A stretch of 64,000 bases of DNA. Source: Amblyomma americanum. Taxonomy: Eukaryota > Arthropoda > Arachnida > Ixodida > Ixodidae. A program made the translations under genes and the position numbers. Shown here piece after piece: positions 39,540 to 48,226 of this stretch. Numbering within the stretch: position 1 is the stretch's first letter; each line of letters starts with the position of its first letter. Where the stretch lies: positions 192,051,485 to 192,115,484 of the forward strand of contig NC_135497.1 in assembly GCF_052857255.1 (NCBI RefSeq). The letters are read 5' to 3'. The notes under the pieces were generated by a model. It worked only from the letters and a program-made list of their open reading frames with translations, was not told where the DNA came from and ran no database searches.

Positions 39540-39570
39540 GGCTTCGAGCCGTTGCGCTGGTTTACAAGAA
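39540..39570 (-). repeat. Right inverted repeat of the Penelope-like element
   Basis: Partner of the arm at 36937-36967. It ends exactly at the downstream copy of the target duplication (CAACAAAGCCG from 39571). Confidence 0.9.
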
Positions 39571-42500
39571 CAACAAAGCCGGCCCTCAGCGAAGTCATGT
39601 CTCTTACGGTATAATGTAACTGGGCATGTTAAACTGTCAGATGACTGCCTCTTACGAACCAAGAAAGTCGGCCCGCGGGGAAGTCGTATGTCTTACGGTA
39701 TAACATAACTGGGCATGTTAGGCTATCAGATGACCACCTCTTACGAACCAAGAAAGCCGGCCCTCAGGGAAGTCATCTCTCTTACGGTATAACATAACTG
39801 GGCAAGCTCGGCTGTGATATGACTACCTTTTAAGAACCAAGAAAGTCATCTCTCTTACGGTATAACGTAACTGGACATGTTAAGCTGTCAGATGATAGCC
39901 TCTTACGAACCGAGAAAGTCGGCCCTCAGGGAAGTCATCTCTCTTACGGTATCACGTAACTGGGCGATCTGGGCTGTGAGATGACTACCTCTAAGGAACC
40001 AAGAAAGGCGGCCCTCAGCGAAGTCATCTCTCTTACGGTATAACGCAACTGGACATATTAGGCTATCAGATGACATCCTCTTACGAACAGAGAAAGTCGG
40101 CCTTCAGGGAAGTCATCTCTCTTAAGGTATAACATAGCTGGGCAAGCTCGGCTGTGATATATTACCTCTTACGAACCAAGAAAGCCGGCCCACAGCGAAG
40201 TCATATCTCTTGCAACATAACGTAGCCTGGCATGTATTCTTACACATGGTAACCTGTTACGAACCAAGAAAGCCGGCATTGTGCAAAGTCCTCTCTTACG
40301 GAACTGGGCATGTTAGGCTTACAGATGAATACCTTTTACGTACCAACGAGGCCAGCCCTGAACGAAGTCATCTCTCTTACGGTATAACGTAACTGGACAA
40401 GCTCGGCTGTGAGATGACTACCTCTTAAAAACCAAGAAAGCAGCCCCTCAGCGAAGTCATCTCTCTTACTGTATAACGTAACTGGTCAATCATGGCATTG
40501 AGATGACTACCTTTTACGAGCCAAGAGAATCGGCACTCAGGGAAGTCATCTCTCTTACTGTAAAATGTAACTGGGCATGTTAGGCTGTCAGATGACCACC
40601 TCTTAAGAACCAAGAATGTCGACCCGCTGGGAAGTCATCTGTCTTACGGTATAACATAACTGGGCATGTTAGGCTGTCAGAAGACCACCTGTTACGAACC
40701 AACAAAGCCGGCCCTCAGCGAAGTCATCTCTCTTACGGCATAACGTAACTGGGCATTTAGACTTTCGGATGACTACCTCTTGCGAACCAAGAAAGCCGGC
40801 CCTCAGGCAAGTCATCTCTCTTACGGTATAACTTAACTGGACAAGCTCGGCTGTGAGATGACTACCTCTCACGAACAAAGGAAGCCGGCCCTGAGCAAAG
40901 TCATCGCTCTTACGGTATAAGTTAACCCGGCAAGCTCGGCTGTGAGATGACTACCTTTTACGAACCAAGAAAGCCGGCCCTGAGCGAAGTCATCTCTCTT
41001 ACGGTATAACATAACTTGGTAAGCTCGGCTATAAGATGACTACCCTTTACGAACCAAGAAAGCCAGCCCTCAGCGAAATCATCCCTCTTACGATATAACG
41101 TTGCCTGGCATGTTATTCTTACATATGGCCACCTCTTACGAACAAAGAAAGCCGGCCCTGGGCGATGTCATCTCTTTTACTGTGATACTTAACTCGGCAA
41201 GCTCGGCTGTGAGATGACTACCTCTTACGAACCAATAAAGTAGGACCTCAGGGAAGTCATCTCTCTTATAGTATAACGTACTGGGGATGCCAGGCTGCGA
41301 GATGGCTACCTCTTACGACCAAGAAAGCCGGCACTCAGCGAAGTCATCTCTCTTACGGTATAACGTAACTGGGCATGTTAGGCTGTCAGATGACTACCTC
41401 TTCCGAACCAAGAAAGTCGGCCCTAAGGGAAGTTATATCTCTTACGGTACAACGTAACTGGGCATGTTAGGCTCTCGATGACCACCTCTTATGAACCAAG
41501 AAAGTCGGCCCTCAGGGAAGTCATCTCTTTTGCGGTATAACGTAACTGGGCATGTTAGGCTGTCAGATGACTACCTCTTCCGAACCAAGAAAGTCGGCCC
41601 TAAGGGAAGTTATATCTCTTACGGTACAACGTAACTGGGCATGTTAGGCTCTCGATGACTACCTCTTACGTACAAAGAAAGCCGGCCCTGAGCGAAGTCA
41701 TCTTTCTTAAGGTATAACGTAAGTGGGCAAGCTCGGCTGTGAGATGACTACCTCTAACGAACCAAGAAAGCCGGCCCTGAGCAAAGTCATCTCTCTTACG
41801 GTATAACGTAACTGGACAAGCTCGGCTGTGAGATGACTACCTCTTACGAAACAAGAAAGTTAGTTCTCAGCGAAGTCATCTCTCTTACGGTATAGCGTAG
41901 CCTGGCATGTTATTCTTAAACATGCCCACCCCTTACGAACAAAGAAAGGCGGCATTCGGCAAAGTCCTCTGATACGGAACTGGGCATGTTATGCGTACAG
42001 AAGAATACCGCTTACGAACCAGGGAAGCCAGCCCTGAGCGAAGTCATCTTTCTTACGGTATAGCATAACTTGACAAGCTCGGTTGTGAGATGACGACCTC
42101 TTACGAGCCAAAAAAGCCGGCCCTCAGCGAAGTAATCTCTCTTGCGATGTAACGTAGCTGGGCATGTTATTATTACACACGGCCACCTCTTACAAACCAA
42201 GAAAGCCGGCATTCTGCGATGAAATCTTTCTTACGGAACTGGTCATGTTAGGCTACCAGATGAATACCAGTTACGAGCCAAGAAAGCCGGCCCAGAGGGA
42301 AGTAATCTCTCTTAATGTATAACATAACGGCCAGCACCTCTTACAAGCCAAGGAAACCGGCCATCACGGAAGTCATCTCTCTAACGGTATAACGTAACTG
42401 GGCAAGCTCGGCTGTGAGATGACTACCTCTTACGAACCAAGAAAGCCAGTACTGAGCGAAGTCATCTCTCTTACGGTATAGCGTATCTGATCTTGATAGG

Positions 42501-44700
42501 CTGTCGATGACCACCTCTTACGAACCTTGATAGTCGGCCCGCAGGGAAGTCATCTCGTTTACGATGTAATGTAGCTGGGCATGTTATTCTTACATATGGC
42601 TACCCCTTGCGAACCAAGGAAGCCCGCATTCTGCGATGAAATCTCTCTTACGGAACTGGGCATGTTAGGCTAACAGATTAATATCTCTTACGAGCCATGA
42701 AAGCTGGCCCTGAGCATAGTCATCTCTTTTACGGTATAACATAACTGGTCAAGCACGGCTTTGAGAGGACTGCCTCTTACAAACTAAGTAAACCGGCCCT
42801 CAGGGAAGTCACCTCTCTTATGGTACAACGTAGCTGAGCAAGCTCTACTGTGAGGTGACTATCTCTTTCGAAGCAAGAAATTCGGCCCTCAGGGTACTCA
42901 TTTCTCTTACGGTATAACGTAACTGGGCAAGCTCAGTTGTGAGATGACTACCTCTTACCAAACAAGAATGCCAGCCTTGATCGAAGTCATCTCAGGGTAT
43001 AATGTAACTGCTCATGTTAGTCTGTCGATGACCACCTCTTTCCAACCAAGAAAGTTGGCCCTCAGGGAAGTCCTCTCTATTGCGGTATAACGCAAATGGG
43101 CATGTTAGGCTGTCAGGTGACTACCTCTTACGAACCAAGAAAGCCGACCCTCAACGAAGTGATCTCTATTACGATGTAACGTAGCTGGACGTGTTATTCT
43201 TACTCATGGCCACCTCTTACGAACCAAGGAAGCCGGCATTCTGCGACGCAATCTCTCTTACGGAAGTGGGCATGTTAGGCTAACAGATGAATACTTTTTA
43301 CGAGCCAAGAAAGTCAGCCCTGAGCGAAGTCATCTCTCTTAAGGTATAACATAACTGGGCAAGCTCCGCTGTGAGATGTCTACTTCTTACGAACCAAGAA
43401 AACCGGCCCTCTGGGAAGTCATCTCTCTAACGGTATAACGTAACTCGGCATGTTAGGCTGTCAGATGACTAACTCTTACGAATCAAGATAGTCCGCCCTC
43501 ATTGAAGTCATCTTCCTTACGGTATAATGTAGCTGGGCAAGCTCGGCTGTGAGATGATTATCTCTTACGAACCAAGAAAGCCGGCCCTGAGCGAAGCCAT
43601 CTCTCTTACGGTATATTGTAAGTGGGCATGTTAGGCTGTCAGGTGACTACCTCTTACGAAAGAAGAAAGTTGCCCCTCAGGGAAGTCATCTCTCTTACGA
43701 TATAATGTAGCTGGGCATGTTATTCTTACACATGGCCACCTCTTACGAACAAAGAAAGCCGGCATTCTGCGAAGTCGTCTCTCTTGCGGAATTGGGCATG
43801 TTAGTCATACAGATCAATACCTCTTAGGAACCAAAAAAGCCGGCATTCTGTTAAGTCATCTCTCTTACGATATAACGTAGCTGGTCATATCATTCTTACA
43901 CATGGCCACCTCTTACGAACGAAGAAAGCCGGCATTCTGTGAAGACGTCGCTCTTACGGAACTGGCCATGTCAGGCTTACTGATGAATGCCTCTTACGAA
44001 CCAAGAAAGTCGGCCCTGAGCGAAGTCATCTCCCTTACGGTATAACGTACCCGGGCATGTTAGGCTTGCAGATGACTACCTCTTACGAACCAAGAAATCC
44101 GGCCCGCAGCGAAGTCATCTCTTTTACGATATAACGTAGCTGGGCATGTTATTCTTACGCATGGCCACCTCTTATGAACCAAGAAAGCCCGCCCTTAGCG
44201 AAGTTATCCCTGTTACGATATAACGTATCTGGGCATGTTATTCTTACACGTGACCGTCTCTTACAAACCAAGAAAGCCGGCATTCTGGGAAGTCATCTCT
44301 CTTACGGAACTGGCCATGTTAGGCCTACAGATGAAGACCTCTTATGAACCAAGAAAGCCGCCCCGGAGAGATGTCATCTCTCTTAAGATATAACGTAGCT
44401 GTGCATGGTATTCTTACACACGTCCACCTCTTACGAACCAAGGAAGCCCGAATTCTGCGAAGTCATCTCTCTTACGGAGCTGTGTTCTACTCTTACAGAT
44501 GACTACCTCTTAGGAACCAGGAAAGCCGGCACACAGAGAAGTCATCTCTTATGGTATAACGTAATTGGGCATGTTAGGCTTACGTATTACTATCTGTAGC
44601 GTACCAAGAAAGCGAGCCCTCAGCGAAGTCATCTCTCTTACGGTATGACGTAACTGGGCATGTTATGCCTGTATATGACACCTTCTTACGAACCAATAAA
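39571..44700. repeat. Satellite array, right part: diverged 89-bp monomers to the array edge
   Basis: The array continues after the Penelope-like insertion as about 89-bp monomers only; the 128-bp form is absent. Monomers diverge progressively towards the right. From about 41900 two variants alternate. One has the form TAACGTAGCTGGGCATGTTATTCTTACACATGG. The other lacks the central palindrome (TTACGGAACTGGGCATG) and is preceded by GGCATTCTGCG. The last recognisable monomer ends in CTTCTTACGAACCAATAAA near 44700, after which unrelated sequence begins. This is the degenerate edge expected for an old satellite. Confidence 0.93.
41401..41660. repeat. Local two-monomer duplication within the array
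   Basis: The segment beginning TTCCGAACCAAGAAAGTCGG at 41401 recurs at 41578 with the same rare variants (CCCTAAGGGAAGTTATATCT, GGCTCTCGATGAC). The offset is 177 bases, that is, two monomers. Confidence 0.8.
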
Positions 44701-45377
44701 ACGTCACAAATTGACGTAACACGATCATTATTCAAAAGACAGAGTTGTAGATTGAGCCTTACTCGTCTGCGGCAAAACGTAGCCGCTCGATGTGAAAATG
44801 CTTGAGCGCTGGCGGGGGCCATCTGTCTTCTACCGGCCATGAAGCCCTCCAGAGTGCGGGCTCGCTGTATGACCTCCACAATTGAGTGTGGGCTACCGGG
44901 CTGTCAACGAGCAGCTCCGGGGGCTGGGAGAAGCGGCGAGGGAACGGTGAATCCAATTCCTCCACCGATGAGACGGAGATGCTTGACATGACAGCACACT
45001 GTCGTTTACAGGCCGCTAAAGCAGTGCAATAGTTGGAGTCAAATAAAGCAATAGCAAGCACGGGCGCGCGAACGGTATCAAACGTCTTCCACTTCTACGG
45101 GAGTTGATACTGCGCGATCACCGTGAAAATCACGGGTGAAACTCGAAGGCATACAGGACGAATAATAGGATTTATAAAGGATATGAAAGGGATTCTCTGG
45201 TTGCACCCTTGTGTACGCGTCGTATTTCCGGCGGTTTATGCAGAAGAGCCTCGGTCAATAAATAAGTATCAAATTAAAAAAAAACAAGATAGATGGTTTA
45301 ATGCATTTGAATCAGATCGCAAGCACAGACCTGTGCTGCGTAGAAGACGACGATGGGCTGGCAGTGCCACGGGACCA
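44701..45377. other. Unassigned DNA between the satellite edge and the LINE cluster, possible LINE 5' region
   Basis: Non-satellite sequence that opens with a short inverted repeat (ACGTCA-CAAAT-TGACGT, 44701-44717). Two overlapping minus-strand open frames of about 100 codons (44580-44879 and 44759-45061) and a plus-strand frame from 45123 have no feature I recognise. Because the sequence at its end (TCTTATAGGCTC) continues across the inserted LINE copy at 46706, this stretch may be the 5' part of the longer LINE at 46718-52134. I could not find that LINE's own left target duplication here, so this is only a suggestion. Confidence 0.35.
44759..45061 (-). other. Unrecognised open frame of 100 codons, minus strand
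   Basis: The translation is rich in serine, alanine, arginine and proline, starts MLAIALFDSNYC and ends HIERLRFAADE. It shows no domain, signal peptide or membrane segment I can name. It could be chance, a fragment of an unrecognised element or a real exon. GC content here is higher than in the flanking satellite. Confidence 0.15.
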
Positions 45378-45389
45378 TCTTATAGGCTC
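45378..45389 (+). repeat. Target-site duplication, left copy (LINE copy A)
   Basis: TCTTATAGGCTC is repeated exactly at 46706-46717, immediately after the (CCTT)n tail of the LINE fragment. Confidence 0.8.
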
Positions 45390-46705
45390 ACACACAGATT
45401 CACACACAGATTATTCATTACACAGATGTCCGCCAAATATATAACAACTCCTCATCTGTCCAGATTGAATTCGATGACATTTTCCCATCGACTGCAAAGC
45501 TGCAGCCCTTCCCGCTTCTTCGGGGTCTATTGCAGGACCACCTAAGGTCCTTTCCCTCTCATGTTCTTATTGCTACCGATGCCTCGCAGGATCGCGAAAA
45601 GGCAGGCGTGGGAATTTTTTCGCCTTCACTGGATTGGTCTTTTTCTCTCCGTCTTCCTGACTTCACTCCAATTTTTCTGGCTGAATTATTGGCAGTAATC
45701 TTAGCCTTACGAAAATTAGAATCTACCGTTTCCCAGGTCGTGGTTATGACAGACTCTCTGTCCATTTGCTCTTCCTTATCCTCACCCACTGACTCTCGGC
45801 CATTACGCCTTTTTAAGTTCCTGATTCCACTCCTTCTAAATTCGGTAAGGTTGCTTTGGGTACCCGGTCACATGGGCTTTCACTTAAATGAGGTTGCAGA
45901 TTCCTTAGCAAGAACCTCTCTCAGCGGCCCAATTATTGCTGTCCTGCCATCGTGTGCATATACAGCTGCGGTGAGGTTTCGCAGCTACACAATATTTCAG
46001 GAATTTGCTGCCTCGGCTCTTACATCATCTCCCGAATATCAGCATCTTCTGCATCCTTGTAGAAGCAAAGACTGGCGCTCACGCAGACTAGAGGTCTCTT
46101 TCACGCGCTTGCGTTGCCGGGTTCCCCTTCTAAATTTCTACCTTCACAGATCTGGCCTGGCAGCTTCCCCACTGTGCCCTTTTTGTGCCGAACCTGAGAC
46201 AATAGATCACTTCCTGCTGTTCTGCCGCCGCTTTTCTCATTTGAGGAAGCGTCTTTTGCAAATTCCAGTTCATCAACTGGGCTTGCCTGTGTCTTCCGCG
46301 GTTGTTTTTTCCAATGGCGCTTCTTTGCTTGGACGAAGCGACAGGAGTGTGCGCTCTGCTGTGCAAAATTTTCTTCAAGAAACGCAGCGACTCCCATTCT
46401 AATTTCTTTTTCCCGCTCTCAGACAGTAAGACATTGCAACATTACAGGCATTGTGTACTATTATGCACATTAAGCAATTGTCCCGTCTTTGATCTCCAAG
46501 TTAACTGAACCCCTTTCCTTCCCTCTTCCAATCTCTCAGACTACATACTATTACCACTCCTTTTTCCGTCAAAACTTTCCGGTTTCCAGTAATTTACCGC
46601 CTGTGTCTTGGCCACTCCCCCGTAGTGGGATGTGCCAGCAACGTCTGAGGCCTTCCTTCCTTCCTTCCTTCCTTCCTTCCTTCCTTCCTTCCTTCCTTCC
46701 TTCCT
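45390..46705 (+). mobile_element. LINE copy A: 5'-truncated I-group-like element with (CCTT)n tail
   Basis: The fragment matches the 3' part of the longer LINE downstream (about 50886-52134) closely from about 45411 to the tail, including TGTGCCAGCAACGTCTGAGG directly before the (CCTT)n run. It is flanked by the 12-bp duplication TCTTATAGGCTC, so it arrived by target-primed reverse transcription and was truncated at its 5' end, as is usual for LINEs. About 20 bases of CACACAGATT-type filler separate the left duplication from the start of homology. It retains the RNase H domain and the C-terminal Cys/His region. Confidence 0.88.
45530..46402 (+). CDS. RNase H domain and C-terminal end of a LINE ORF2 (5'-truncated, otherwise open)
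   Basis: The 290-codon frame, open further upstream to at least about 45420, carries an RNase H fold: LIATDAS (first Asp), AELLAVILAL (Glu), VVMTDSLSI (second Asp) and VPGHMGFHLNEVADSLAR (His and last Asp). Near the C-terminus CPFCAEPETIDHFLLFC forms a Cys/His zinc knuckle typical of I/Jockey-like LINE ORF2 ends. RNase H would remove template RNA during retrotransposition. No promoter or start of its own is expected; 45530 is not a biological start. Compared with the downstream copy it has a glutamate codon where that copy has a stop (50937) and keeps a C that is deleted there. Confidence 0.85.
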   Translation: MQDHLRSFPSHVLIATDASQDREKAGVGIFSPSLDWSFSLRLPDFTPIFLAELLAVILALRKLESTVSQVVVMTDSLSICSSLSSPTDSRPLRLFKFLIPLLLNSVRLLWVPGHMGFHLNEVADSLARTSLSGPIIAVLPSCAYTAAVRFRSYTIFQEFAASALTSSPEYQHLLHPCRSKDWRSRRLEVSFTRLRCRVPLLNFYLHRSGLAASPLCPFCAEPETIDHFLLFCRRFSHLRKRLLQIPVHQLGLPVSSAVVFSNGASLLGRSDRSVRSAVQNFLQETQRLPF

Positions 46706-46707
46706 TC
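46651..46707 (+). repeat. (CCTT)n microsatellite, tail of LINE copy A
   Basis: About 14 CCTT units follow the conserved 3' end of the LINE. The downstream copy ends with only about 3.5 units (52121-52134). The tail is therefore part of the element's 3' end, and its length varies between copies. A Ser/Phe/Leu/Pro repeat open frame through it is meaningless. Confidence 0.92.
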
Positions 46708-46717
46708 TTATAGGCTC

Positions 46718-47022
46718 CAATGTTCAGGGTTCTCCGGTTCTAGCAGCAGCAGGAGTGGGTCGTGCTCGTGTGACGTGGCCCAGCAACCCAGGCTTCGGGG
46801 CAGCGCCTAAGTATCTGGCGGTGTTGCGCTAGCTTCCTAAATTCTCCTTCTTTTTGTCTGTGCCTGCTTGCTAATGTTCTGGGGTGATCGGGCGCGGGAC
46901 GAGAGCTTAATGTCTAGTTCTCCCGGCCAGGGGTTTTCCCTTGGTCGGCATCTATTCCTCAATACCAGCTCCCAATTGATCTCTTTTTCCGCAGTGGTGT
47001 TTCGAGGTTTCCGGTCGCTTTA
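46718..47022 (+). other. 5' region of LINE copy B
   Basis: GC-rich sequence between the right target duplication of copy A and the recognisable ORF1. The ORF1 frame is open back to 46918, where a TAG precedes it, without an ATG, so the true ORF1 start is unclear or lost. Part of this region may encode the ORF1 N-terminus in another frame (readable as SNVQGSPVLAAAGVGR). Confidence 0.4.
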
Positions 47023-47742
47023 GTGCCTCCCGATGGGGGCGCTATCCAACTGAACAACCCGGAGGCAGTGCAGGCGGCCCTTCAGTCCACATCGAAGCAC
47101 TTTATGCACATTACCGATGTCCGGCAGTTCGGCAGGGGTGGTATTTTGTGCAGGTCGCCGGATAAAGACTGTATTGAAGACCTGCTAAAGTGTACGACCT
47201 TCGCCAACCACCCGGTGAGCGCATTCATTCCGCCTCATCTAGCATGTTCCAAGGGCTTGGTCCGAGGGGTCGACTCTCGATTGAGCCCTGCGGAAACGCT
47301 TGAGAACCTGTTGCCTGCAGGAGCGATTGCTGTGCATCGATGCAGAAGGATGGTTGACGGAGTAAAAATTCCTGTAGAGCCCGTCATTGCCACATTTGCA
47401 GGAATATTTTGCCCGTCAGAGATTAGGGTGTGGCCATTGGTTTTTCGAGTAGGTGCCTTTAACTCTCGGCCCCTTCAGTGTCCAAACTGCTGGCGATTTG
47501 GCCACAGCGGCAAAGCCTGCAAATCGGCATTACGCTGCTGTGCCTGTGGGGAACGTCATTGCAGAGAGGAATGTCCTGAACAGCAAGAGAAATGTTGCTT
47601 GTGTAGCGGTGCTCACCCTGCTGATTTACCTGACTGTCCTGCACGAGCACAAGACGTTCAGGTGCTCGAGGTTATAGACAAGCGCAGATGCACGCGGAGA
47701 GAAGCTTTTGCCGCAGTCAAGGAGAGCCTGAAGCTACTCTAG
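47023..47742 (+). pseudogene. LINE ORF1 (gag-like, three CCHC zinc knuckles), main part
   Basis: About 239 codons in a frame whose first residue is a GTG; no convincing start is visible. Three zinc knuckles lie together: C153-C156-H161-C166 (CPNCWRFGHSGKAC), C172-C175-H179-C184 (CCACGERHCREEC) and C191-C194-H198-C205 (CCLCSGAHPADLPDC). This triple arrangement is typical of ORF1 proteins of I and Jockey-like LINEs, which bind the element RNA. The upstream region (residues 100-145) would hold the RRM-like or gag-like fold. The frame stops at about 47742, but the protein seems to continue in the frame beginning at 47744, so a one-base shift has occurred. Confidence 0.82.
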
Positions 47743-47743
47743 T

Positions 47744-48226
47744 GTGGCCGCCAAATGCCCACCCATAATGGATTCTAGTTGGTCCCAGGCTATTACAGCG
47801 GCAGTTGAGAAAGCTGTGGCAAATGCAATGGATCGCATTATGGAAACCGTGTCCACGTGCATTTCGCAGGTCATAGCTGCTCAGATGACCAATCTCCTGC
47901 AGGCGTCCACCGCTGCGTTCTTGTCTTCTTTGGCTTCGGAAGCTACCCCTCCTTCTGTAGTAATCGATTCCGCTCCACAGGGCCAAAAATAATGTGAGCA
48001 ACAAAAGACCTCTCAGGCCTCTCCTTTGACCAGCGTTATGGACGCATCCTCTATGGACTGTATGGATATGGAGTCTGATCTCCGCGCCCAGAAACGAAGT
48101 GGGTCTGCTCTGAATATTGCAGGCCCATCTTGCCCCCAGTCAAAGACAAAGAAAAGTAACGCAAGTCAAAATGCTAAGACCAGGATTCTAGAAAAGGCAG
48201 TCGCGGCTGCGGCACTCCCGCCATGA
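47744..48226 (+). pseudogene. LINE ORF1 C-terminal part, interrupted by a stop
   Basis: This is the continuation of ORF1 after a frameshift, with an in-frame TAA at 47990-47992. Both pieces (47744-47992 and 48026-48226) are in the same frame. The sequence is Ser/Ala/Thr-rich with a helical stretch (AITAAVEKAVANAMDRIM) and a basic segment (SKTKKSNASQNAKTR) near the end. The final TGA (48224-48226) overlaps the ATG of ORF2. Confidence 0.7.

Larger units (their letters stand above)
36900..39570 (+). mobile_element. Penelope-like retroelement inserted in the satellite
   Basis: A 2671-bp non-satellite block interrupts the array. It is flanked by the 11-bp direct repeat CAACAAAGCCG (36889-36899 and 39571-39581), which is satellite sequence and so a target duplication. 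Near its ends lies a 31-bp inverted repeat (36937-36967 and 39540-39570, 30 of 31 bases complementary) that begins TTCTTGTAAAC on the left. A further 37 bases lie outside the left arm. The coding content, on the plus strand, is a Penelope-type reverse transcriptase followed by a GIY-YIG endonuclease, the defining domain order of endonuclease-bearing Penelope-like elements. A poly(A) signal-like AATAAA occurs at 39489. The reading frame is broken at least twice, so this copy is probably not autonomous. Confidence 0.93.

Noticed and set aside
39347..39570. Hammerhead ribozyme in the Penelope-like element
   Set aside because: Known from some elements of this class, but I saw no CTGATGA core with a matching GAAA segment near either end.
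36900..39570. LTR retrotransposon or DNA transposon because of the inverted repeats
   Set aside because: The RT motifs, the fused GIY-YIG endonuclease, and the absence of direct LTRs, integrase or transposase fit only a Penelope-like element.
5020..40392. Plus-strand frames starting MQYNVAWHVFLHM, repeated many times
   Set aside because: They mark the divergent anchor block of the satellite and end or extend depending on single substitutions; useful as a position marker, not as a gene.
1..44700. CRISPR-like appearance of regularly spaced repeats
   Set aside because: There are no unique spacers: repeat units follow each other directly and vary together. No cas genes are present and the DNA is clearly eukaryotic.
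46489..46832. Open frame with repeated FLPS residues
   Set aside because: It is the (CCTT)n microsatellite tail of a LINE.
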